From: Panopea generosa
Lineage: Eukaryota > Mollusca > Bivalvia > Adapedonta > Hiatellidae
Length of the DNA: 64,000 bases
Reading direction: 5' to 3'
NCBI GenBank assembly: GCA_029582155.1
Contig: CM055901.1
Span: forward strand, 53,015,206-53,079,205
Shown here: positions 46,819-57,275 of the stretch, piece by piece
Layout: every line of letters begins with the position of its first letter
How positions within the stretch are numbered: the stretch's first letter is position 1
Notes under the pieces: generated by a model
Seen by the model: the letters and a program-made list of their open reading frames with translations, nothing else
What the model was told of the DNA's origin: nothing
Databases searched by the model: none
Position numbers and translations under genes: made by a program

Positions 46819-46830
46819 ATATATATATAT

Positions 46831-48309
46831 GCTGTACGAACTGCGTCAATACTATTTATGAATAGATTAACATAACTTAAAGCAGAACATAGTATAGTAT
46901 TCATTAGTAAACGGCTTACTTTATAAAACAAGAAAATGTATGTCCAGTAGAAGACGTTATAGGTTCAATATAAACACACGGAAGAATGTAACTACAGGGA
47001 TGTGGGGCCAGTGATGTGGAACGGTCTGCAGAGAAACTGTAACTGGGGAGCTTAAACTTAATTTACTGGTGGTGCACCCATCAGTTACTTAAAATGTGTT
47101 AAAAGAGAGTGACAGGAACTTACAATAACTCAAATCAATTCACTTTAAAAATGTATTGTTCAGTAACCACATCTGAAATATATCACTAATGTACGCATTT
47201 ATTCAATATATTTTACAATAGTTTTGTCTCTTCGGCTTAATATATGATGAGAATAGTACCCTATAATCACGAATAAAAGTATAACTTTATATTAAGGAAG
47301 CAAAGACTTGTCTTTACAAAAGGCAAATAACATAAACATTGAGCTAATACAGATAATTAAGGGCAACCATGTTAATACTATATGTATTTAATGTAAATTT
47401 GTAATTCTTACTTTTTAAAAACTGGTTCCTTGAAGCGTCAGACATTCATTACAAATGTTACTTCTTTTAAATGAGGAATTAATGTTCATCTTGCATACAT
47501 AGTGGCAGTTTAATTGATATCCGCGAACTAATGTGTTACAATAGTCAAACACTGCATCATGTCAACACATGTTTAAGTTACAGTGCCCTGCTATTCATTA
47601 TTCTGTAATGCGAAATTATCATAACTGATGAAAATAGTTAAAAATGTATTTAAAAAGCTGATTAATATGTAAGAGGACAACATTTGTTCACAGTGTATAT
47701 CTTTCAACATATTTGTTATCCATTTATTTTATTATGCTGTTCATTTTTAAGATTAGCTACATACTTTGAAATAGTATGCACTTAACAGAATGACAGCCTT
47801 ACTACCTCATTGTTATCAAATTTAACTAACTAATTTAAAAGACGATTGGTCATAAGATTTGTAATCTACGGCCATTATAATATTTAACCAAAAATAATAA
47901 TTGTTGCAAATATTTTATTTGCTTCTAACTATAGTTATAAATAATTTTTATTTTTACAAAACAGGATTTAACTCATCATCTTTTTTCCTGAAGTCAAACG
48001 GCCCCGTGGTTTTGTGGAACCGAAACTTCAGAAGCTACCTCCCATCTTATATTGACAAGGTAAAAGATATACATAATAGGAAACGTCGAAATCTTCATAA
48101 AAAATGTAGAAACAATCAAAATAAATTTAAACAAATAATCAATTGATTGACAGTTGAAATAAAATAAAATGAAAACTGTAAGATTATTGTAAGACAAGTT
48201 TAATTATGATAAATATGTGAGAATTCAGCTCAGTTGTGAATTTCAAAAAAAGTAGCCAACGTTATAAAATATTACGCAAGGAATTTTACAAATACTTACT
48301 CCCGTAATT
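46831..48309. other. Unassigned AT-rich DNA
   Basis: The 81-codon plus-strand frame at 47901-48146 has a basic tail (RKRRNLHKKCRNN) but no family I recognise. Confidence 0.35.
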
Positions 48310-48490
48310 CTCCTCTCAAAAATACTTCTAAGCTAAGTCTTCCTGAGTGAAACCAGTACAATGCGTATGCAGATAAAGTGTCCTGCTTAAAATAACCACA
48401 TATACATATAGCCGTACAGGAGGATCGATCTCAAGACCCCTCGATATTGGATCAATGTTCTACCACTGGGTCATGCGCTCCTCATTCTAT
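48310..48490 (-). mobile_element. tRNA-headed SINE, family V, copy 3
   Basis: On the minus strand: GCGCATGACCCAGTGGTAGA, CATTGATCCAATATCGAGGG, GAGATCGATCCTCCTGTACG (B box), then TTTTAAGCAGGACACTTTAT and CTGCATACGCATTGTACTGG. This is the most complete of the three copies. The head and the GCAxGACACTTTA centre are shared with 29660-29833. Confidence 0.8.
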
Positions 48491-48639
48491 ACTAGTTATG
48501 TTTCCTGTTTCCTTCCCGACTCTTCAACAAAACCACATTTGATGTTATTGCGATAAGGATAAGATAATTTAGTGAAAAGTCGAAGACGTCTGTGCAATTC
48601 AGAGGTTTTGACTGTTTACATTGGTGCTTGTGACTCCCA

Positions 48640-49500
48640 TCATTATCGCCATTTCCTTTACCTGACGTTGGACTTCCAGCATTATCGCCATTTCTTTTAC
48701 CCGACTTGGAACTTCTAACATTATCGCCATTTTCTTTAACAGACTTGTAACTCCTAACTTTATCGCCATTTCCTTTACCCGACTTGGGAAATCAAACATT
48801 ATCACCATTTCCTTTACCCCACTTGGGACTCCCAACTTTATCGCCATTTCCTTTACCCGACTTGTGACTCCGAATATTATCGCCATTTCCTTTACCCGAC
48901 TTGGGACTCCCAACATTATCGCCATTTACTTTACCCGCCTTGTGACTCCCAATATAATTGCCATTTCCTTTACCCGACTTGGGCCATCCAACATTATCGA
49001 CATTTCCTTTACCCGACTTGGGACTTTCAATATTATCGCCGTTTCCTTTACCCGACTTGGGACTCCCAACATTATCGCCATTTCCTTTACCCGACTTGTG
49101 ACTTCCAATATTATCGCCATTTCCTTTACCCGACTTGTGCCATCCAACTTTATCGACATTTCCTTTACCCGACTTTGGACTTCCAATATTATCGCCATTT
49201 CCTTTACCCGACTTGTGCCATCCAACATTATCGACATTTCCTTTACCAGACTTGTGCCATCCAACATTATCGACATTTCCTTTACCCGACTTTGGACTTC
49301 CAATATTATCGCCATTTCCTTTACCCGACTTGTGCCATTCAACATTATCGACATATCCTTTACCTGACTTTGGACTTCCAATAGTATCGCCATTTCCTTT
49401 TCCCGACGTGTGACTCCCAAAATTATCGCAATATATCTTTACCCGACTTGGGTCTTCCAACATTATCGCCATTTCCTCAACCCGACGTGTGTGATTCATG
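48640..49500. repeat. 39-bp minisatellite, about 22 copies, open in several frames
   Basis: The unit CCCGACTTGGGACTCCCAAC plus ATTATCGCCATTTCCTTTA is 39 bp (13 codons). Frames therefore stay open through the array: on the minus strand a 239-codon frame (48792-49511) repeats GSPKSGKGNGDNI and GWHKSGKGNVDNV, and two others repeat SRVKEMAIMLGVP-like and related units. Plus-strand frames are open too. Units of two or three sub-types alternate (GSPKSGKGNGDNI, GWHKSGKGNVDNV). No start context, signal peptide or flanking exon supports translation. Confidence 0.9.
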
Positions 49501-49627
49501 AGCTTTAACAACAGCGTTTGGGGTAATTGTCATTATTTAAAAATAGTTACTTAATGATTATATCGGGAAAACTATTTAAAAAAAAAAAGGTTTTGCAATA
49601 TTGCTTCTTATGTATTTAATCTGTGTA
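49501..49627. other. Short gap between two arrays
   Basis: Nothing recognised. Confidence 0.3.
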
Positions 49628-49845
49628 ACACCACCTGTTTTCTTCTTAGTATATCTTTACTTGAGCGTCAAGCCTCCTGTTCTCTTCTTTGTATATCTTT
49701 ACTTAAGCCTAAAGCCACCTGTTTTCTTCTTTATATATCTTTACTTAAGCGTAAAGCCACCTGTTTTCTTCTTTGTAAAGATATCTTTACTTAAGCGTAA
49801 AGCCACCAGTTTTCTTCTTTGTATATCTTTACTGAAGCAAATTTA
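49628..49845. repeat. 42-bp minisatellite, about five copies
   Basis: CCACCTGTTTTCTTCTTTGT plus ATATCTTTACTTAAGCGTAA AG recurs at 42 bp (49634, 49676, 49718, 49760), with the last spacing about 48 bp because of a small insertion. The unit is 14 codons, so the 83-codon frame here (repeating PPVFFFVYLYLSV) is a by-product. Confidence 0.9.
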
Positions 49846-52485
49846 TGTTTAACGTCTTGGAAATGAATATTCTGCTGAGTACAGTCTGACGAATAAACCT
49901 TTATTTACATAATAATTTTATCATTTCGATCTCGGGAAAAGTATTTGAGACCAGTAAACTAGAACCAGAACGATAATATTAAAAATACGTATGATCGTCA
50001 TTTGTATAAAAGAAACATGCGAGGGACTGCCAATTTATAAAATTGGCAACTCTTGTATGTTGGTTTTTATTAGTATAACATTAAAACTACAAGTTAATGT
50101 TCCAACTGCTGAAGACATACTTGTATATAGTGGTAGTTATATCAATGATGTCTGCTTTAAAGTCTTAAATCCTTTTATTACGAACCGAAGTCGTTCCATA
50201 AACTATATATAAAACCTCTGTTCAAAAGCAATACTTTATCGTAATTTTATTCTGAATGGGTGCCAATAAATCTAACATTATTGTAAAACATGACTTTAAA
50301 AAGAACAAATATTTGCGTTGCTTGCTATTTCGTATATCGGCTTATTCATTTCTATTTTTCTGTTTCACGATAGTTACAGCTAGGTAATAGTTATTAGGAT
50401 ACTTTGCAGTATGATTATTATGGGAGTGTTAAAACAACACACCGCCCATTTGACAATTGGAATTCAGGTAAAGTAGAAAGAAATTATAAGCAGGCAAAAA
50501 AGATTCAATTTGTTTATATGTAAATGACTGCATCGACGCAAATACAGTAGGCGGTTTGGAAGACAGAATATTCTTCACTATGTTTTGCAGTCGGATGGCT
50601 TCGTTTGTTCAAGGAATATGGAGATTTTGTTGGATTTTGTTTTGATGTGTAAAAAAGAGTATATGACTTTCAAAAAGGAAAGAATTGTCTAGTAAATCAA
50701 TCATTAGGATGGTTGCTTGGTGATAGTTATGCTGTTTGAAACAGAAGTTATATAATACCAATTAAATGATTTCTACCAAAACAATGGTGCGTACGAATCC
50801 ACCCCCCCCCCCCACAAACCCATCAACCGGTGTATATAAAACTATATAATTGATGACTTATCGTGTCAAAGGGGCACATATGTAATCGATGCTGGAATGA
50901 TGTAAATAAAAATATTTAGTTCATATTGTCTAAAAAGGAAATTTAAGTGTAACAGTTTGACTATAAATATAATGATAGTTAATAATAATACATGTAGTAG
51001 ATAAATCCAAAGGAATTTAATGGGATGTGTGCAATTCGGTTTTTAAAAAGCACAGGGACAATACCAGTATTAGAAGGATGAGGATTCGCTTTAATACATT
51101 TATTGTGTCTGTTTTATCTCCCATAATGCTAGTCTAACCAGGTGATAATATTTTTATGTTCACCCGAGTCAAATATAATAAAACGGTAAAAACAGAAAGA
51201 GGACGTTGCCAGTGAGTTATGGTGAAGGTCAGCCTGTGCAATTCATCATATATTATGGATATGCTATATAATAACTTATATTGTATTTTGTCTCTGTAGG
51301 GTAAAATACTTTAATCTTGTTGACCAAATACTAAATCGCGACCAGCGATAAAGTCACTCAATGGCCACTGTCGGGTTATGCTAAAACATCGCAATTAAAC
51401 CATAAACCATAAAACGTATATCTGTATATTTTCATATACCCCATATGTATGAACGTTTTACAAATTGCTGCAAAACACTTCAAACGACTTTAAAATGTAA
51501 ATTTTAAAATGAAGCAAACAGCATCAGGAAATATCATTTAGATGCATTTTAAATGAGCTAATTACATATGTCAACAAAGCAGCTAAATTAATTTGCATAA
51601 TAGATTTACTAATGAGTTCACGTTTAAGAGAGGTATCGGCTGTTTTAAATTCATTGAAGGCCATGTTAATTTACGAAAATATTTGTCATTAATAACATCA
51701 ATACGTCATAACAACACAAAACTTTCCAACTTCTATTTATTAAATGCTTAATTTCACAAATAATGAACAGTTTACGCATATACAAATAATTTCAATATTA
51801 CAAAGTATAAACGAAACACATGAACTAATGAGACATTGATTACACTCGTATGCAAAGGAAACGACTAAATCTTTATATTTTTAGCACTCAGCAATACATC
51901 TAAATCGTAGGTAAATATTTAAGTTGTTGTTGTCTTTTTCAAGAATGTTATATAAGGAAATATAATATAAACACTATTTAGTTAGTATTACTTACAGTAG
52001 ATCTATAGAATGTGGATGAAAATGTTCAGGCTCTAACCCCAAATACAAACGCAGGAATAAATACAGTTTGTAAAGAAAACCTTGAAACATATGTAAGTTA
52101 ATTTGAAGTTTGAATACTGAAGAGTTAAGGAACATGTGATACAATACTCAATATGCCATGCTTTATTCACGAGGTTAAAATGTTTTATACCTCTTATCAC
52201 GCATGTCCTAAAAACAAAAAAGGCACCTAGGATCTTTCATGTCGTCAACAATTTTAGACGGGGCAGTGTTTAGAGAAAACTAAAAAAACAACCATTAAGT
52301 TATTATAATCCAAATACGGTATCGACCATGTGTATATATTGTAAAATACAGAAATGATAAGGTTATATAGATAAAAAAAGCTGTTATAGCTGTCATCGTG
52401 AGATCTGATTTTTAGACGCTAACGTAATTAAAAAGCAGAACTAGTACGAAATGCAGTTTATGTGAGGACATTGTGTCGATTTTAG
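49846..52485. other. Unassigned AT-rich DNA
   Basis: No supported gene. A poly-C run lies near 50801-50813. Confidence 0.4.
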
Positions 52486-52550
52486 GCTCGAATCCACGAT
52501 CTCTGGAGTGACTAGCCATACCGTATTCAGTTCAACACCGATCATCTATT
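52486..52550 (-). mobile_element. tRNA-like SINE head, degraded
   Basis: On the minus strand it reads GATCGGTGTTGAACTGAATA, then CGGTATGGCTAGTCACTCC, then GATCGTGGATTCGAGCCTA. GGATTCGAGCC is a good B box; the A box is poor. It directly abuts the long palindrome that follows. Confidence 0.5.
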
Positions 52551-52555
52551 AATTA

Positions 52556-52787
52556 ATTTAAGTCTGGTAGTTTGCAACTGTTTTATAAAGACGAACTCCA
52601 ATACTTATAACCACGCACGCACGTAATGTAATGGGAAAAACGATTAATTTGTGGAACTATTTCTCTCTCTGATAGTATATGAAACTATTCTACAAATTAA
52701 TTGTTTTCCCTATACATTATGTACGTGCGAGGATATAAGTAATGGAGTTCCTCTTTATAAGAAAGTTGCAAACTACCAGACTTAAAT
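52556..52787. mobile_element. 232-bp near-perfect palindrome (fold-back element)
   Basis: The arm from 52556 (ATTTAAGTCTGGTAGTTTGC) and the arm ending at 52787 (GCAAACTACCAGACTTAAAT) are reverse complements for about 105-110 bp, with scattered mismatches and a centre near CTCTCTGATAGTATATG. Landmarks inside both arms are AGTTTGCAACT, GAACTCCA and TTAATTTGT. There is no coding frame. It looks like a fold-back or hairpin MITE. A strong hairpin like this is expected to be unstable in cloning and may extrude in vivo. Confidence 0.9.
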
Positions 52788-54152
52788 AAATATACATGAG
52801 AAGTTCAATATCATCGTAAGTAAAATGTTTGTTATTTGGCAATAAAATAACTTTTTAAAAATCTTGCAAAAAATGTTCTTTCTTTGGCAGCCTTGAAATG
52901 CTACTCCTGTTGGCAAAACAATTCTTACTATTGAACAAGTATTTGACTGCACATTTCAGCCACAGCTTAGATGTTATCGATATCAAAATCAATAACAAAA
53001 TAAAACATTATCTGGCTTTGTCAACAATCACCAATCAATTTTGATAATATTTAAAGCAATATGAGAATTATAAGTGAATAAATGCATTTATCTTCATTTG
53101 TTATTACTTTCCATGAGAAAAGTGAGGAAAGTTTATTGAGAAAAAATCTAAATGCAAAGTGAGAAACATGTACTGAACCATAACGTTTAGATGTTATATA
53201 TGGTATGCTTGTGACCCTTTTGTTACCTAGTCCATTAACTGACATTTAAATGTCTTTAAAACGTTTTTGTTTTGTTTTTCTGTTAGACAAATTTTTTCTT
53301 GCTTGTATTTGTTTACAATTACAGCGTCCATTAAATGTCATTTAAATGTCTTTAAAACGCTTTATTTTGTTGATTTCTGTTAATTAATGTATTTATTTAC
53401 ATTAAACTTATTTACCCGAATTTAGTTCACCTAACAGCGACCTTCCTCACAAGCTTCACGTCGAATTATAATTTTTACATGGATATGACTTTATAACTAA
53501 TATTTTTACTTTATTTTGTTATCTAACATAGCGACTGATTGAATTAATGAATTAATTGATGGCTGAATGAAATGAATGAATGCTATTTTCCACCCCGTTA
53601 TCAGTCAGGACTGCAGAAGAGATGAGAAAAATATAATGAAAATGACAATGATACAAATTGAATAGAACACCTCATTTATACAAAATACGACTTATGGATA
53701 CATTTTATACTACGGCCTGTCTTGAAATCGTACAGCTGTGCATGAAAGAATATAAATAGTAGTGGGTATATTTCAAGTCCTATAACACAGAACATTCCTG
53801 TCTAAAAGAATATCAATAGAAAACATAAAAAAATATTTTGTTGATATCCAATGCTTAGAAAAATCAAACTTAACTGAAAGATAAAATAAAAACAACTTAG
53901 CAGCTAAAGAAGTCATTTTGATAGAACCATTACATTGTTAAGATTGTATGAGTAATATACAGACAAAAAGTAAAAAAAAAGATATATAACTATTGGGAAA
54001 ATCATATACTAAAATGCACAAAACAGTGATAGCGAGACGCATATATCTATTGTAATAATGTCTCAAGCATCGACATTCAGACTTCATTATTTGGTATATC
54101 AAATTTTTTGTGTTTGCAACAATGACAATGATGGATTCAATGCATTTATAAA
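52788..54152. other. Unassigned DNA with a short ~105-bp duplication
   Basis: CATTTAAATGTCTTTAAAACG occurs near 53240 and 53340, each followed by T-rich DNA and a TTTCTGTTA word, so a ~105-bp segment (53230-53390) is duplicated in tandem. The first copy includes the perfect palindrome GACATTTAAATGTC. Confidence 0.5.
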
Positions 54153-54187
<35 letters not shown>

Positions 54188-54191
54188 CAAC
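54153..54191. repeat. (CAG)n(CAA)n microsatellite
   Basis: About eight CAG/AGC units pass into five CAA units. In one strand this would read as poly-Ala then poly-Thr, in the other as poly-Cys, but the surrounding frames carry nothing recognisable. Confidence 0.9.
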
Positions 54192-55822
54192 ACGTAAACA
54201 TAACTACATTAAAGTATACCATCTTACGGTTTTGTTAAAAAGCATCGTTAACGTAAAACTATAACATACATTTAACACTTATCATAAACTATTTAAGTCA
54301 TCTCCACAAGCATACCAGTTGTTTTTTTCTGGGAGAAATGCAACAGTTGTCATCTCGAATCTTAAGTATTTCTAATCACTAACGCGTTATACATTATTCA
54401 ATACAAAATGACGACATTGATCAATCGCTTTATTAAACAAGATCATTTTGTAATCCTATATGCATTTATTCTATGAATAAACATCTGATATTGTTCTAAT
54501 TAATAAATGGTAATGTTGTTTTACATTTTTCCATTATCGACTTTGTTATTTCCATTGAAATAAATATATTTCTTATTTCAAATCAGTTATTAGAAATAGA
54601 TGTCTTTATCGTGTTTCATTCATGTGTGTAAAATGAATTAACCAAACTATTAAACTAAGCAAGTAAATATTGACAATGGCCAACGTATGGTATACTATAA
54701 GTTTATTTGGTATTGTGGTGAAAATCATATTGGACACGGATTTCAGCACAATACGTACTCGTACAGTTTATTCCCATAACGTACAAAACACTGTTAAATG
54801 ATCTTTTTATTTTATACCTCAATCTGAAAGAATTTATCAAAGAGAAAAGAAAAATCAAGGTCCTTTTAAATACATATTTCAAAGTGGCAGACGTATGAAG
54901 TTGCAGTCACAACTATTTCTATTAGCTCGACGTTTCGATCGTCTTGCGAAACATTTTATCGGTTGTTTGTTTTTATCATTGGAATTTCTACTAAATATCG
55001 GGACAATCTGGAGACATACCAAGGACACAACTTCAAAAACAACATGTTCACAGTTAAGGAAAAAGTACAATTTATACAATCGTAAGAAGCGTTGGAACGG
55101 CAAGTAACAAAACACGCTGCCACTAAACCCCGGTTAACGGATGCACATGACAGTAGCCACACTGAAGCAAACGGAGGCACTTGCCTCATGTAGAATCTGT
55201 AGATGTTCGAACTATTTGGTAAGTATTTTTGTAAAAAGAAATATAGTTTTCACCAAATATGAATTGATCTTACAACAGAATGTCATATCCTTCACATATC
55301 ATATTTTTACTCCTAATACATCATAATTATCCCCCCACCCCATTATTCTTAATATATCTACTAAGAGCTGATGATATGTACAACTAGATCAGGTCTAAAA
55401 GGCTACCATTGTGTATTCAATATAAGGGTGTAAATCATGGGTAATTGAATACAATGCAGTTGATGTTATCTATTTGAAAAGCTTAACATTTACGTCGGGG
55501 GAACATGACACCCCCACCCCCACCACCACCGCCGGACACCTCAGTAGCACTTTTAAGATGTCGGATTAAAATTGTTTTTAAATTTAAATGAGATTTACAG
55601 CCATATATTTTGGAACCATGAATTGAGAGGGATCAGACCGATTCGTAGCATAAAATGATTTGGCAGCAATTATGATGGAAAAACGACCCTCAATATCCAC
55701 CAGGAACGAATTCTTCTGAATAGCGATACCGGTACAATGAATATTATATAATTATCGTATACATGTATTTCGTTCATGTATCTACGAGATGTGTAACATA
55801 AACAAGTATGTAAATTGTTCAT

Positions 55823-55824
<2 letters not shown>
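54192..55824. other. Unassigned DNA
   Basis: At 54879-55189 short frames overlap on both strands in slightly GC-richer sequence with no family match. A C-rich tract CACCCCCACCCCCACC lies near 55508. Confidence 0.35.

Positions 55825-55861
<37 letters not shown>
55825..55861. repeat. (GT)n microsatellite
   Basis: About 18 uninterrupted GT units. The His-Thr-rich minus-strand frames across it are artefacts. Confidence 0.95.
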
Positions 55862-55863
<2 letters not shown>

Positions 55864-56182
55864 TGTTTATACTTAATGAAACCTGGCTTGTCGTAATAAA
55901 AAATGTGAATATCCTGTGTAATACAATTATAAGCATATAATGAGTTTTTAATGAAACGGTTCACATCTTTGTTATACTTTATTTATATTTTTTTAAATTA
56001 ACGTAGGTTATGATTGACCAGTAAATAGTTTATCCGTATTGTGATAAGCAACCGATAATGTCAGCTACGTGTTGTGTACAAAACGTGTTCTCTGATAATG
56101 TTAAAGAAATGTAGAAATCTATATAATATTAGGAATAGGACATGATCCACACATGTATTGCACGTATGAGTCCTTCAAGTCG

Positions 56183-56245
56183 CGTGTGGTGCGGGGAAGA
56201 GTCACTATGTTGTGAGTTTAAGTCCCATTTGATACAAAGTTATTT
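56183..56245 (+). mobile_element. Possible degraded tRNA-like SINE head
   Basis: CGTGTGGTGCGGGGAAGAGT and then GTTGTGAGTTTAAGTCCCAT resemble A- and B-box regions at plausible spacing, but both are imperfect and no body was identified. Confidence 0.3.
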
Positions 56246-56389
56246 GCTGAAGAACTGGAGATCTGCGCAGACATGTTCATGTATCTAGTGAGATTTTTCT
56301 ACACCAAAAGTATTGGTTGGCCTTTATTTCCATTTATGGAAACCTCTGCTCTCAATCTGTTATTACCATAAGTGTAGAATCCGTGTATA

Positions 56390-56418
56390 GGGGTGGGGGG
56401 TGGGGGGTGGGGGTGGGG
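56390..56418 (+). repeat. G-rich tract with quadruplex potential
   Basis: Five runs of four to six Gs are separated by single T residues within 30 bases, which satisfies the usual pattern for an intramolecular G-quadruplex. No promoter or gene start adjoins it. Confidence 0.75.
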
Positions 56419-56489
56419 ACGCCTCCTCGTTAACCCATCAATTATTCAAGTTGGTAGTAGCATATTCTTTGTCTTCCCGCCTCCATCCT

Positions 56490-57275
56490 GTAAAAAGTTT
56501 TAATGTCACAAAAATAACAAACATCTTATTTACATTCATATTTTTATCCTAAAATCTCACTCACATATAGCATTTGGTGTATAAATACGAAACAATATCC
56601 AATTATTTTAGTTTTTTTAGTGTGTGTGCATGTGTGTGTCTTTCATAAAAAACGCTTAACAGTCACAAAATATAGGAGTTAATTACAACCATTAACCTAA
56701 TAGTAAATAGAAGGCAGTATTTTTGTTTTTGGTCATCAGAAATCTACGGATGGGGCCTCCCGTACCCCTACCAGCGACAACATATTCGACAATCTTCCAC
56801 ACGTCTTATGTTTGAAATAAGGTGGAGATTCGCTTTTTGGTTTTTATACATACTATAGTTGTGTCTTAAGTTCTTATTTTCGATGTGTGTGTATGCGGCA
56901 AAGTGTTTAATATAAACTTTTAAAAGTCACAACGTATTGAAGTAACAACCATTGTCCCGCCTTAAAAACTCACTAAAATGCAGCATTTGGTTTTAAAGAA
57001 CAAGAAAAAGTTCATAGTGTGACCTCCAGTACCCTTATCAGCGGGAGGGGCTGTTATAACTGTACTGAGGTACCAGTGTTAAACCCTGGTGAAAGTTCGT
57101 TCTTTAAAACATCTTATTGTTTGTTTTTCATAGAAACTGTTAAAACTTACAAACTATTGTGGAGTAATCAACAATCATAATTCATCATAAACACTCACTG
57201 GGCGCACTCTTTGATATTCAAAACATTTCAGGGGAGGTCAACCTCAAAACCTCCCGCTCTCCAGATTGCCTCTCT
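56490..57275. repeat. Diverged ~230-bp tandem block, three units
   Basis: Units at about 56640, 56910 and 57130 share, in order, a GTCACAA-like word, AACAACCAT, an ACTCAC word before GCATTTGG or its remnant, and GACCTCC...GTACCC...CAGCG. Identity is low and the first unit is interrupted, so this is an old duplication or three insertions of one family. Confidence 0.45.

Noticed and set aside
54879-55189. Overlapping 70-78 codon frames on both strands in slightly GC-richer DNA
   Set aside because: No domain, no splice context and no start context separates one strand from the other.
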